From contig OX439043.1 of assembly GCA_949317995.1 (NCBI GenBank), positions 3,216,501 through 3,280,500 on the forward strand: a stretch of DNA of 64,000 nt, written 5' to 3'. Source of the DNA: Acholoe squamosa. Its lineage: Eukaryota; Annelida; Polychaeta; Phyllodocida; Polynoidae. The translations under genes and the position numbers were made by a program. The notes below the pieces were generated by a model. It worked only from the letters and a program-made list of their open reading frames with translations, searched no databases and had not been told where the DNA came from. Below, one piece after another: positions 12,352 to 23,180 of the stretch. Position 1 is the first letter of the stretch. Each line of letters starts with the position of its first letter.

Positions 12352-12436
12352 ATATGATGCACCAATGAAGTGCTGGGAGCCTTGCCAGCACTTCATTGGT
12401 GCATCATGACGACCAATGGGCATGATGCATCAGCCT
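12352..12436. mobile_element. MITE hairpin remnant
   Basis: One module (ATGAAGTGCTGGGAG / CCAGCACTTCATTGG) with the gcatcatgacgaccaatgg border. Confidence 0.7.
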
Positions 12437-12547
12437 GGAGAAAAAAGCTCTCAGCATCTGTCCACACTGGGTCGAGAAGAAATGTCACCTTAAGATGACA
12501 AAACCTGGTACAGGGGCAGTTGTTACTTGGCTGGGCTGGCTGCAGTT

Positions 12548-12832
12548 GACCCATTAAAGGCTACATGATGCACTGATGCAGTAACTGTCCTGTTTGTCAG
12601 CATGATGCATTAATGCAGCCCTGGCGAGTAACTCACAAATGCTGCGTTCGTGCAACATGCCCATCAGTTATCGAGAATGCAGCCCTGGGTATATACTTGG
12701 CAGGGCTTCATTCATGCATCATGCTGACCTGACAGGATTGATACACTCCCACAGAGACAGCATGATACACCAGTGCAATGGCGGCAAGTTACTCACCACC
12801 ATTTCTTCAACATCATATTAGATCAGTTATTT
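12548..12832. mobile_element. palindromic MITE, degraded
   Basis: Several gatgcat/atgcatc borders with two hairpin modules. The ends are not clear. Confidence 0.6.
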
Positions 12833-12893
12833 CACCATATACAGCTGTGAACTTTCTAATACAACGTCCCGGTACACAGGGGAATCTGCATTA

Positions 12894-13212
12894 GGGAGTG
12901 GTCATTATTTATCAACAGGGTGGGGTTTGAGGGGGGGGGCATAAAATTTTCAGACCCCTCCTGAGGGGGGGGGCTAAAAAAAATTTGACCCCTCTTGAGG
13001 GGGGGCTAAAAAGTTCACCCTCTTTTTAGCAAAAAAGCCTGTGTGCGCTACTATAAATCAAAGAGGGACGCGAAAACTCTCCGCGCCTGCGGTGCAGGGG
13101 AGGGGGCTCAAAAAATTTTGACTGCCGCCAAGGGGGGGCGTAAAAAATTTCCACACGTCCGTGTGAAAACCCCCCCCCCCCCCCACCCCGTTGATAAATA
13201 ATGACCACTCCC
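12894..13212. mobile_element. PIF/Harbinger-like MITE with TTA target duplication
   Basis: Ends GGGAGTGGTCATTATTTATC and, inverted, GATAAATAATGACCACTCCC, continuing to CAAC, a 23-bp terminal repeat. TTA stands on each side (12891-12893 and 13213-13215). TWA duplications and GG-starting ends are typical of PIF/Harbinger. The interior is G- and C-run rich with aaaatttt spacers. Confidence 0.75.
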
Positions 13213-13215
13213 TTA

Positions 13216-13949
13216 GCCCCGAAAAAAAACACAGGGAAATTGAAATTGAAAATTTAGTGAGGACCCTTGGACTTAAAGCTGTAGCGACACGATGCTGTCC
13301 ATGCGGGGTTACAGTGTGGCGTAGAAGAAGGTATCTGTGTTAAAGTATAAGGTGACATTCCTATGCAGCACACACTGTCTGAGGTAGCCAACTGACCAGG
13401 GGGCAGTATACAGGTATCCACCATACAGATAGATACCTGGGTATATGTTCCTGCACAGGTGTGTAGGGCCAGGTGAGATACCTCCCGTGAAATCTAGCAT
13501 ATTTTGTGTAAGCGGGACTGAAGCTGGTTCTGGTGACATGCACTGATAAGGTGATAAGATGGAACCAGCTTGTCCCTGGAAGTGGATGTTATCCAGGGAC
13601 AAGGTACCCATCATGACAATTAAAGACCCAATTCAATCAATCAATATAAAGGGAATATGATTGGTTGATAATCAGTGCCCAACTGGTGATTTTCAGCTTT
13701 GAGATGTAGCTTACAGCCTACCATAATTGCCTGTGCTAAATATGAGTTTAGAATTTGAAACCGGCACTTATAACCCCACGGTACTTAAACATGCCAGTAC
13801 TGTACTGCGGCTCAGGGCGTGGCTCGTATACAGAGTTTTATGGTACCTATACACCTGTGGTAGAAGTAGCCACACCTATAATCTCATGGTCCGTGAAAAA
13901 AATAATTTTGACCCCCGTTAAGGCCGAAAATCGTGCGCGAACGTGCCCT
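13216..13949. other. unique stretch
   Basis: Short overlapping frames on both strands, none with a codon pattern I trust. An aatcaatcaat tail near 13635 hints at a SINE or LINE end. Confidence 0.4.
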
Positions 13950-14097
13950 TTTAACCTATAGTAACACACAGGGTTTTCCACTGAAAACAGGTGAAATTAT
14001 TTCGCCCCCCACCCAGCCAAGGGGTTAAAGAAATTCTGCCCCCCCTCCTCAAACCCACAAGCCCCCCCCCTGTTGTTATAATATAATCACTCCCTTA
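13950..14097. mobile_element. partial copy of the GGGAGTG MITE
   Basis: The right end reads ataatataatCACTCCC then TTA, with the same C-rich interior. I found no left end. Confidence 0.5.
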
Positions 14098-14930
14098 GAG
14101 GTATAGATATTTGGGTTCATTCATAGTTTTCTTTCCGTCAAATTCATGCATTTATTCCTCAACTCTGTGCCAGCCATGGCCTACTAAAGAGGCATGAACA
14201 TTCACCAAAAGGCATGGTAGAAGCCCTATGACCAGCAACCTTTAGAGTTTTTGATGAGTGTCTCTTATTTTGATCGTTGTGGTCAAGCAATTCCTCTAGA
14301 CATTGCCTCTGGCAAATTCCACGATAGTTGTCCTTATGTGATGTTAAGGGAGGTCACAGGTCACACATTTTAGTTCCAATCTATCTGGACAAGACAAATA
14401 ACCCTGCCATCTTCTAAGTTGTATACCTTATACTGGTACGGTATACCAGGAGACGTAGAACCAGCAATAGGACCATAGAGGGACAGTGTACTGCTGTGAC
14501 CACTCACCCACCCACCTCCCCCACCTCTCACCTCTCACCTCCCATACCAACACCCTGGAGGAGAAGGAGCACAGCAGGGCCTACCACCACCTCCCACCTC
14601 CCAGGACCTGGAGGTGGTGACAGTCTTACACACAGCACGGCACACACTGGATGTACGCTATAACTCACCTACCGGGGGACCTGAGGAGGGGACTGGAGGA
14701 AAGGGCTTTATGTATAGGGTGTTAGTGTCCACCTTATAGAGAGACACTATATGGATATATAGAGACTCACAGTGTTATTAACTGTCATATTGTTTCTATT
14801 TTATACTGCTTGGACTTCATTCTTACTAACATTAAGGATATCACAGACACCACTGTCTACTATACGGGCACATCACCATAGTGGATTGTTATAGGAGTTT
14901 ACCAACCAGGGAATTAAGGTGGGTGGTCAA
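14098..14930. other. unique stretch with a weak exon-like patch
   Basis: At 14540-14740 the base composition turns GC-richer and two frames read through short sensible peptides (for example TLEEKEHSRAYHH). A polypyrimidine CACCTCCCACCTCCCAG precedes 14602. Too little for a gene call. Confidence 0.25.
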
Positions 14931-15150
14931 TTCTAACCCTTAATGCTTTAACCAATAAGAACTAATGGATTAATGTGTCAGGCCCATTTACCGTGATGAC
15001 GCATGGATGCGAGTTACTCGCAGTATCTACATTCATGCATCGTTTTCACACTAGGGAGTTGACATGATGCACCAATGAAGTACTGGTGAGTAGGCTTGCT
15101 GGTACTTCATTGGTGCATCATGATATTCAATGGTGAAGGGGACCTTCATG
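14931..15150. mobile_element. palindromic MITE, degraded
   Basis: Contains the ATGAAGTACTGGTGAG / GGTACTTCATTGGTGC module and a worn first module. Confidence 0.65.
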
Positions 15151-15164
15151 ATGAGTGGATATCT

Positions 15165-15530
15165 TGACTGGAAGTCCATGAAGGAGAAGTCTCGTCAGAT
15201 ACTAACAGTGGGCATACCAGAATTGTAAAAGGCAACAAACATGAGGTTTCTTATGGCGAGGTTTTATCAAACCTGTGTCCAAATACACAGGCCTGGGCCT
15301 ACACGTGTGTCATCTGCCATGGGATTCCTATATAGTGATCAAAGACCATGGTTTGCCTGGCCCTGTCTATGGAACCAGGCAAATAAAAGAAAACCAGCTA
15401 TTGTTCTAAAAGAGCTGGGGTTTTGCCGCGTAGCCGTCTTCTCTCTAGCCCATAGCTTGGGTTCTCCACAGATGCAATCTCTGCTGTGATGGACAAGCAT
15501 TTAAACACCTGCCCAGATTTGGAAAAGGTT
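15165..15530 (+). repeat. dispersed repeat, copy A (SINE-like)
   Basis: Matches 39360-39790 in the same order: ggaagtcca, agtgggcataccaga, tttgtaaaaggc, gtgatcaaag, ccctgtctatgg, accaggcaaataaaaga and tttaaacacctg. About 330 bp, no coding capacity. Confidence 0.7.
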
Positions 15531-15915
15531 TGACTCATATTGTCATGAAACTAATGAGACATTCCCATACGGTGTTCCATACTGATTAGATATTTGGCTT
15601 CATGGCGCATTTAAGGATGGCAGAATGTTTTTATACACTATTTCATGTTGTCAACTGCACACACGAATATATCATGAAATGTACATTTCCATTGCCAACA
15701 TTGCACCCAAATGTCATGGTGGGTTGGTGGTACAAGATCCACATTAAGTGAGATAGCTGAACCAAGCTCACAATCACCAATTGTCTCACATTATTGTACA
15801 GCAATCAGCCTTTACAATTTTATGTGCTAGTTATAAGAAAGAATTGGCACAATTCTGTGTGGCTTAGTCCTTATTCATATTGTTGCATGTTGATCCTCAA
15901 CAATTTAAATGTCAC
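15531..15915. other. unique stretch
   Basis: Nothing recognised. Confidence 0.4.
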
Positions 15916-15918
15916 TAA

Positions 15919-16286
15919 GGCCAAAAAATAAGGTATGTTTCCGGTAACATGGTCGGAAAAGTTGAGTAGGTAGGTCGGATTTTTTTTTTTTTTTAAATCA
16001 TTGGTCTGATATAGTCTTACTTTGCTTGGTTTTTCACTGGTTATCGTAAGGAACGATGTTTTCCCCCCACAGATTTGAGAATATGATGGGAATTTTGTGT
16101 ATAGTATTCAAATGTACATTTTGATATCAAATTGTCCAAAAATCGAAAAAAAAATGAAAGAAATCTTTAAAAAAGTCTGAAAATTATGAAAAAATCATCA
16201 AAAAATGCTGAGGTCGGCCCCTTTGGACTGAGGACGGTCGGGTGACCGGAAACCTTTTCTTTTTTTTTTTTTTCTTTTTTTTGGCC
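15919..16286. mobile_element. PIF/Harbinger-like MITE with TAA target duplication
   Basis: Begins GGCCAAAAAATAAGG...TTTCCGGT and ends ACCGGAAACC...TTTTTTTTGGCC, with TAA on both sides (15916-15918 and 16287-16289). Confidence 0.7.
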
Positions 16287-16289
16287 TAA

Positions 16290-16450
16290 TGCATTGATGC
16301 ATCATGCCAATTGATCATCATGAGGCTCGTCAGTGCTACACTAGTGCATCATGCTGACCCTACGGAGTTGATACACTCCCAGAGTGAGCGTATTGCACCA
16401 ATGGTCATGGTGCACCCCAGCAATAGGACCCCTTAAACTTAAAGGGTTAG
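16290..16450. mobile_element. palindromic MITE, degraded
   Basis: Borders gcattgatgcatcatgcc at the left and ccccttaaacttaaagggtt at the right. The hairpins are eroded. Confidence 0.55.
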
Positions 16451-16564
16451 CCATCAGGGTGTTCTCGGTCTAGTCTTTGGCTGAACGAGGCACTGTTACA
16501 ACCCGCAGGGTACCATGATGCCCCAGGGCTTCATGTACATATTGTAATGGTTAATTAATGCTCA

Positions 16565-16735
16565 TTAATTTCAAAACCTCTCTACCCCGGCCCTTATTTG
16601 AGACAGGTGCTTATTTGAATAATGTTTCAGTGCTTAAGATTGATTTAAATATGCCTGTCCCACCCCCGCACTTATGCGTGACCGGTGCTTATTTGAGACC
16701 CCGTGCTTAAACGGGCCACTACAGTATACCATTAT
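16565..16735. repeat. dispersed repeat (cttatttgaga type), copy 1
   Basis: ccggcccttatttgagacagg, gcttatttgaa, gtgctt and gcttatttgagacc also occur in order at 20335-20465 and 34425-34590. Likely a worn MITE. Confidence 0.6.
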
Positions 16736-16832
16736 AATGTACCGTTAAAATGCTGACAACCATCATGCTGTGTAGGAGTGTGACCCTGGTGAGTTACTCG
16801 CTAGGGCTGCATTCATCAAAGGCCATTAAAGG

Positions 16833-16834
<2 letters not shown>

Positions 16835-16878
<44 letters not shown>
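16835..16878. repeat. (AT)n microsatellite
   Basis: About 22 AT dinucleotides. Confidence 0.95.
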
Positions 16879-16879
<1 letters not shown>

Positions 16880-16881
<2 letters not shown>

Positions 16882-17190
16882 GTAGTATGGACAAGGTATG
16901 GTAAAGCCTGTCTCACATGAAAGGGTTAAATATTTATAATATAGGTGGTATGGACAGCCTCATGGTAAGGCCTATGTCTCACATGGAAAAAACGAGGCCA
17001 GGCCTGACTCTGATACATAAGTAACAAGAAGACCCGACCAGAGGTCAGCGACAACAGCCATTTTTACACTACATGTACATGATAGCCATACCTAGGGCCA
17101 TGTCTGCTGAATCATATGCTGTATGTCATATCATGGATAGTTACTGGGAAGAAAGACAGGATGGACAAGCTAAAGAAAGTATGGTCATAG
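16880..17190. other. unique stretch with one old duplication
   Basis: The tatggacaagg...ggtaaagcctgtctcacatg segment is repeated in diverged form about 60 bp downstream. Nothing else seen. Confidence 0.4.
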
Positions 17191-17517
17191 ATACCTAGTT
17201 GTGGCAGGAGTCTGGGTAGGACTAGGTACCACCAGGACATTTACCTAGTTGTGGCAGGAGTCTGGGTAGGACTAGGTACCATTCGGACTATTACCTAATT
17301 GTTGCAAGAGTCTGGGTAGAACTAGGTACCATCAAGACTTACTTAGTTGTGGCAGGAGTCTGGGTAGGACCAGGTACCATCAAGACTGTTACTTAGTTGT
17401 GGCAGGAGTCTGGGTAGGACCAGGTACCATCAAGACTGTTACTTAGTTGTGGCAGGAGTCTGGGTAGGACCAGGTACCATCAAGACTGTTACTTAGTTGT
17501 GGCAGGAGTCTGGGTAC
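17191..17517. repeat. 50-bp minisatellite, about 6.5 copies
   Basis: The unit contains ttagttgtggcaggagtctg + ggtaggaccaggtaccatcaa. The last three units are nearly identical. Confidence 0.95.
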
Positions 17518-17771
17518 ACATATTCTAGAAAATCTGCAAGGTCCAATGATATTGTGATCCAGTACTTGAAAGTGTTTAAGATGATTCTTAAGTAACCACA
17601 GCCTATTACTGTAATAGCACATCTATTAGGCATACACTTGAACCACATTTTATGCAACTTTCTATAGTATAAAATCCTCACATATAAGGCGCATCCCAAA
17701 CTCTTCCTGATCCTATAGGGACCATGCTAGTGTATAAGCTGCACCTTATACTTGATATATCAATTTACATC

Positions 17772-17925
17772 TAGTGCGGTATATTAATGGAATATAGCAT
17801 AAATATGGCCGCACAAGGGTGGTATATTGACAAATATTGCACGAGGCCGTTAGGCCGAGTGCAATATTGTCAATATACCACCCGTGTGCAGCCATATTTA
17901 TGCCATATTGCATTTATACCACCAT
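17772..17925. mobile_element. fold-back element with arms of about 70 bp
   Basis: catAAATATGGCCGCACAAGGGTGG, then tatattgacaaatattgcac, pairs with the mirrored gtgcaatattgtcaatatac and CACCCGTGTGCAGCCATATTTATG. The centre is GGCCgttaGGCC. No coding capacity. Confidence 0.75.
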
Positions 17926-18078
17926 TTCCTCCATATTGTATTAATTTCTTACCTCATATCCAAAGATTATAGCCACGAGAAGACATTTTGTAAAAGCAAG
18001 CGATACGGCCCGGGTCAGCGCTCTGCGCGAAGCCATTGTTTTTGTTCCTTGCCGGGAGAGGTACCGCCATGTTCACAC

Positions 18079-18211
18079 TCACTTTTCGTATGGAATCCAA
18101 CCATGACAAGTTTTCAAATTAAAACATACATATCCTTAGACATTCTAGATGAGTACTCCGTGCTTGATATGTCCGATATATTTAAAATAAATAAGAATCC
18201 ATTGATTTTCC
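18079..18211 (+). other. coding-like segment, arm 1 of an inverted pair
   Basis: Reads SLFVWNPTMTSFQIKTYI then, further on, DIFKINKNPLIF. It aligns without a gap over 133 bp to the reverse strand of 18346-18478. The inner 25 bases are identical and the rest is well diverged at DNA level. Family not recognised. It may be a transposon terminal repeat or a duplicated exon. Confidence 0.45.
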
Positions 18212-18345
18212 AAATACGGTCCGAAATTTTCAGCTTCTTTCTTGTACAACGAGAACTTGACCTATATCCACATCCGGGCCACTGACACACTTTCGCCGGA
18301 CAAGGAGGCGGGTGGGAATGGCCGGCCTGCGACTCGCGTACGTTG

Positions 18346-18478
18346 GGAAAATCAATGGATTCTTATTTATATCGAAGAAAATGGCGAAAATTAGCACGCA
18401 TTCCTCTTCTATGGAACAAAAACTTCTTGGGATTTCGATATTATAACATGACAAGCTTGGAATCAAGACGAAAACTGA
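18346..18478 (-). other. coding-like segment, arm 2 of an inverted pair
   Basis: The reverse strand reads SVFVLIPSLSCYNIEI and then FFDINKNPLIF, matching arm 1 residue for residue in spacing. The 134-bp spacer (18212-18345) is GC-richer. I do not know the function. Confidence 0.45.
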
Positions 18479-18544
18479 GTGCAAACATAGGACTAGGACC
18501 TCAGGTTAGAACTTATTTACTTTCGCATTGGATTTCATCACCGT

Positions 18545-18640
18545 TCAGTGTGGCGCTATGGCTAATGCCTTCGCCTACCACCACTGCGGCCGGGGTTCAA
18601 TTCTCCTACGAGTTGGCACAATTTTTCACAATGGAAAATG
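18545..18640 (+). mobile_element. tRNA-derived SINE head
   Basis: TGGCGCTATGGCTAATGC resembles an A box and GGGGTTCAATTCTCC a B box of RNA polymerase III, about 35 bases apart. The cloverleaf is broken, so it is not a working tRNA. Confidence 0.55.
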
Positions 18641-18974
18641 GCTAGATTAACTTTGTATAGCTGCCATAATTTCCCAAAATATTCTAAGTCCAACTTGACC
18701 TCGAAAAAGTATATCCAAAAATCCCAAAAATGCACATGTGCGTATATGCTCTCATAATGCACTGGTAGGAGAGGGCATAACAGTAAGGGAGGTGCCAGAA
18801 TAGTGGTATAAGAATTAATAAACTTATGACAGGCTGTCCACGACATGTGCCTTTTTACATGACATGTACATATATGACGGCCATCGCTAGCACCGTTCTC
18901 ACTGATTCGTTCACATGGTGTGATTTATCTTTATTAGCATCCTGTAAGACTTGGCCATGGTCCAATATATCATA

Positions 18975-19112
18975 ACGCTTTAAGGGCTGCAGCGCTTCGT
19001 TTGAGCACCATGCTGACACTCTATGAATGCAGCGCTGGTGAGTTACTTGGCAGGGCTGCATTCATGCATCATGACTCATGGGCAAGATGCATTAACGGCC
19101 CTCAAAGCGATA
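18975..19112. mobile_element. palindromic MITE, partial
   Basis: GCAGCGCTGGTGAGTTAC / TTGGCAGGGCTGCATTC module, with right end gcattaacggccctcaaagc. Confidence 0.6.
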
Positions 19113-19947
19113 ATGAACAACTGGTCAGGACCAAGCCGTGAGGGAGCACCAAGAGTCTGGTTCTTCTTTACTTCATAATTTCTGTGGTCAAGGCCACTGA
19201 GACACTGAGTCCCTGTGCCTGACATGGCCACCTGTGGTTAGGATGTTCTGTACTGAATGCTGTATATCCTTATAGGTGTTACTTGATGTTTTTTGTATTC
19301 GGGGACAGAGGGCCTAGGGTGGCTGTCTAAAGTCAAACTATGAGAGATGAGTATAGCAATGGTCAAAACATTGCCTTTTCTTATCTATTTGTTCATATAT
19401 CTATCTATTCATTTAATCATTCATATATTTATTGATTCTTTACTTTCTTTCCCCCCTCCCATTGTTTTGAGCCATTGTGCCAGTAGTAAACTAGTTTGAA
19501 GCTGGCAGAGAAAGGCCACCCTGGCATCCCTAAAGTAAACTTTCTTGAACCCACCCAAGTATATACTAAGAGATGGGTAGCAATGGTCAAAACCTTGTCT
19601 AGACACAGATACCACCACTGTAGCAGATTATAGGTCAGCATGTTGGTGGTAGTGACCTTGATGGATGGACAGCTGGAGGCAGGTCATATATCATCGCCTC
19701 AGTGCAACAAGGTTGTAACTGACATTTTGGCAAAATTGAATTTTCTTCTGTTTTAACATCTATTGACCCTTGTCTACCTTTTGTGAAAGTATTGAAGTTC
19801 TGTCTATGATATATTTGTCTACAGACCCCAATACAAAAAGGTTGTGTCAACTGTGTGCTATAGTCATTGCAACCCTTCTTTTGCCTCTCCCGCAAAACTT
19901 GAAATATGCAGATACAACCTTGTTGCACTAAGGCGACAATATACATT
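19113..19947. other. unique stretch
   Basis: Two diverged copies of gagatgggtagcaatggtca (near 19348 and 19568). Open frames on the minus strand are short and look like chance. Confidence 0.4.
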
Positions 19948-20250
19948 AGGTATCTAGGAGTCATGTCCTGTTAAAGCCCCGCAGGTATCTAGGAGCCATG
20001 TCACACCGTAGTGTCCTGTTAAAGCGCCCAGGTATCTAGGAGCCATGTCACACCGTAGTGTCCTGTTAAAGTGCCCAGGTATCTGGGAGCCATGTCACAT
20101 CGTAGTGTCCTGTTAAAGCACCCAGGTATCTAGGAGCCATGTCACATCGTAGTGTCCTGTTAAAGCACCCAGGTATCTAGGAGTCATGTCACATCGTAGT
20201 GTCCTGTTAAAGCACCCAGGTATCTAGGAGCCATGTCACACCGTAGTGCC
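19948..20250. repeat. 47-bp minisatellite, about 6.5 copies
   Basis: The unit is aggtatctaggagccatgtc + acatcgtagtgtcctgttaaagcaccc. The first unit has an internal loss. Confidence 0.95.
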
Positions 20251-20261
20251 CCAGGTGTTTA

Positions 20262-20338
20262 TTTATTTCAATTCCTCTGTACGCCATGAGGCCCTATGGA
20301 CCTTAGGACGTTAAACAAATCAATCAATCAACCCCTGC
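20262..20338 (+). repeat. retroelement 3' end with (AATC)n tail
   Basis: ggaccttaggacgttaaaca followed by aatcaatcaatcaa is a tail of the kind seen at LINE and SINE 3' ends. A similar tail ends the element at 48640-48768. Confidence 0.5.
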
Positions 20339-20465
20339 CCTCATTTGGGACAGGTACTTATTTGAACGCTGTTTTTAGTACTTCAGATTGTTTTCAATAT
20401 TGCTTTACCCCCAGTGCTCTTTCAAAAATAACACTTATTTAAGACCCGGTCCTTAGATTGGCCAT
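20335..20465. repeat. dispersed repeat (cttatttgaga type), copy 2
   Basis: Same ordered blocks as 16565-16735. Confidence 0.55.
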
Positions 20466-21360
20466 TAGGTCAAGTCTAAACAAAAGAAAAGATTGAAAAT
20501 GGTTGTGTAGTAGATATTATACTGACCCAACCAGGTTGGTACACCCTTGATGAAGAAGGTCTGCTTACATCTTTAGACTGTACGAGTTCAGTGCATCATT
20601 ATGAAAACGACGCATCATCAGGGATGTAAGTCTTCAGGGAATTCCCTGATTTCAGGGATTTTGAAGTTCCAGGGCCCTATACATTCATATAGAAACCCAG
20701 GTTTTTGGGGTGAATATTGGACCATTTCAGGGATTTTCGTGCTCTGTGACTTTCATCCCTGCATCATGTATGCCCATGTTCATGACTTGACGTTTATTTC
20801 ATTCATCAAAATGTTCTCATGCATCTTAAATTTTACATGAGGTACAATCATCTAATGTATTGTAATCAGTCTTAAACCAATCCCTATACAAACAATGCAT
20901 TATATGTGTCCATGTTCATCATACAGTGTGTGTGCTGTATATCATACACATGGCTAGTACACAATACGTACATGTATACACAAGGTGCCTGGACCTCCTC
21001 CACCCTGAGGCTGTCAGCCTTCTCACTAACACAGAATGGTCAAAGTCACAGCTGTCACTATATACTTATGTACCTTCTTATTGTCTTTGTACTGCTCATT
21101 TATATAGTCTCTCATGTTTGTAATTAAGTAATGGAAATCCTCCGCGGAGCTAAATGAAGCAGAGGAGGTTTTGTGGCAAATCCTCCAGCTCCAAGGAGGT
21201 TTTCTTACTTATACTCCATCCACAGAAGTTTATACAACAGTAAAACCCTGAATATAAGCATAGTTTGACTTTAACTGTAGAGGCCTAGAAGAGGATTCAA
21301 ATCTTCTACACTGGCTGTGATACAAAGCTATGATAAATATATGGTGTTTCAGTCTACAAT
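20466..21360. other. unique stretch
   Basis: Short overlapping frames only. Nothing recognised. Confidence 0.4.
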
Positions 21361-21373
21361 CACCAGCAGTTTC

Positions 21374-21440
21374 AATAGTAAAATGGTTAGCATGTCTGAC
21401 TTTGAATCACAGAATGTGCGTTCAAGACTGCATGGGGAAA
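21374..21440 (+). mobile_element. SINE head derived from tRNA-Gln (TTG)
   Basis: AAATGGTTAGCATG followed by GACTTTGAATC and GCGTTCAAGACTG corresponds to the D arm, anticodon loop and T arm of tRNA-Gln(TTG). The acceptor stem is lost. Confidence 0.6.
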
Positions 21441-21602
21441 GTGTTTTTAACTTACACATACAAGGTAAAGGTGTCTTTGTAAAAGGCCATCCTGAAGCCC
21501 CCTTTATCATTTTGGCAATCAGAGAATTATCATCATAATACATTATTTCTTTAGAATTTGTTGCAAAAATGACAGTGGTCAACCGAGAATAAAACAAAAG
21601 CA

Positions 21603-21668
21603 CACCAGGGGTTTAAACCTGTGTGGTCTAGATTTCTAGTCCAAGGCCTTAACCACTACACTAGATTG
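21603..21668 (-). mobile_element. SINE head derived from tRNA-Ser (AGA)
   Basis: The minus strand reads GTGTAGTGGTTAAGGCC, GGACTAGAAATC and CAGGTTTAAACCCCTG, as in the D arm, anticodon arm and T arm of tRNA-Ser(AGA). The long variable arm is missing. Confidence 0.6.
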
Positions 21669-21777
21669 ACCAGTCAAACTTTCAAACTGAAATTACCCTG
21701 TTTATCTATAATTGATTACTCATTCATAGTAGTACCATTCAGTAGATGTTCTATCACCCACAGTATCACCTCCAGGA

Positions 21778-21850
21778 CTCATGGTGTAATGGTTAGCACA
21801 TGGGACTCTGGATCCCAGCACTGTCTGGTTCATGGGGACGCATCCCATAT
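21778..21850 (+). mobile_element. SINE head derived from tRNA-Gln (CTG)
   Basis: CATGGTGTAATGGTTAGCAC and GGACTCTGGATCC match the tRNA-Gln(CTG) 5' half closely. The T arm (TGGTTCATGGGGACG) is diverged. Confidence 0.65.
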
Positions 21851-21860
21851 AGGACAGAAT

Positions 21861-22418
21861 TTTCCCAAGAATTACATCTGCTGTTCAAAAATGACCTTAT
21901 TCATAAAACCTCCTGCTATGCTTGGAGGTGCAATTTTGGATATGAATTTGTGGAATTAAATGTCAAACTGCTATATAATCCTATGTAAAGTGTAAGGGTC
22001 TCTATCTAAAATGCATGGGACCCCCATGTTTTTAATGCATTCATGGATTGGACATATCATTTTGGAACTCTGCTGTAAATATGGCGAAAATCTGTCCACT
22101 TTTGATCCATCCCCGCCATCCACCTTAAGACTCTGGGTTTGTGAAACTGTGTTATTTGTCTTTGAACAATGCTCGCAGAAGATTTGCAGATAATTCCCTG
22201 TTACTTTAGAGGTCAGGGAGTGGTGTGACTAAAACAGTTACATAACTAACTACTGTCTCATACCCCTATCTACAAACAATACATGCCTGTGATTGGTTGG
22301 CTGACTGTGGAGGAGTTTGTTAGCTGGTCTGTGATTGGCTGTCAGGGTGTAGGCTGCAGCTATCAGAGCATTCATTGTACATAAGATTTACAAAATGTCA
22401 CAAGGCTAAACACATTGA
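21861..22418. other. unique stretch with two ATTGG boxes
   Basis: gtgattggttgg (22290) and gtgattggctg (22331) are inverted CCAAT-like boxes 41 bp apart. No gene start was found beside them. Confidence 0.3.
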
Positions 22419-22419
22419 T

Positions 22420-22600
22420 TTAACCCTGTAAGGTCCACTTATATATGATCAGTGCATCATGCCCATGTGTCGGCATGATGCACCAATGCAGTACTAGGTC
22501 TGCTCACCATCACTTCAGTTGTGCATCATTCCAGCCCTCGAGGAGTGTATCAGTCCGACAGGGTTTGCCTGATGCGGGGATGCAGCCAGGGACAGTATAT
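22420..22600. mobile_element. palindromic TTAA-type MITE
   Basis: TTTAACCCTGTAAGGTCCAC left end, worn hairpin modules, right end lost. Confidence 0.6.
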
Positions 22601-22707
22601 AATGCCGCTGGTGCAGCCCCGGTAGCTTAGTTGTCACGGTTACCATACATATACATGTATTTATGATTACCAATAGGCATGATACTTATAAATGTGCCTA
22701 TACATGG

Positions 22708-22900
22708 GTTAAAAGTGACACTGTGACGCAGGGGTTATAAAAAGTGACACTCGTGATGCAGGGGTTTTAAAAAGTGATGCTCGTGACACAGGGGTTTTAA
22801 AGAGTGATGGAGGCGACACTATCAAAAGTTCCCAGTACATTGGCATATACATAAAAAGTGATGGAGTGACACGCCATCCTTCCTAAAAAGTGATTGCGTG
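22708..22900. repeat. short array of about 32-bp units
   Basis: aaaaagtgacactcgtgatg + caggggtttt repeated three to four times, then two looser units. Confidence 0.75.
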
Positions 22901-23180
22901 ACGTCCTAAAAATTTTGAGCACCCATGTATAGGCACATAAATGCTAGCTATTCAATGCATTATCGTCTTTAAATGATTATACACACGTAATACATACAGT
23001 AATGATGTGACACCTACCCCCTCTACCATCCTATACACTATGGTGTGTTATGACAGGTTTGTGGTGTACATGACTCCAACCACCCCCATGCAGTGGTACT
23101 TTCACCCTGTCACTCTGTACTTTGTCTCCACAAATCATACACCAGCATTTCATTCTCATACCAATGGTTGTAGCTAATAT

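Noticed and set aside
13026..13232. Gly-rich minus frame
   Set aside because: Lies inside the GGGAGTG MITE and results from C runs.
17884..18285. 133-codon plus frame taken as one gene
   Set aside because: Its first part is fold-back element sequence; only the inner 133 bp that match the inverted arm are of interest.
21778..21850. Functional tRNA-Gln gene
   Set aside because: The acceptor and T stems do not pair; it is a SINE head or pseudogene.
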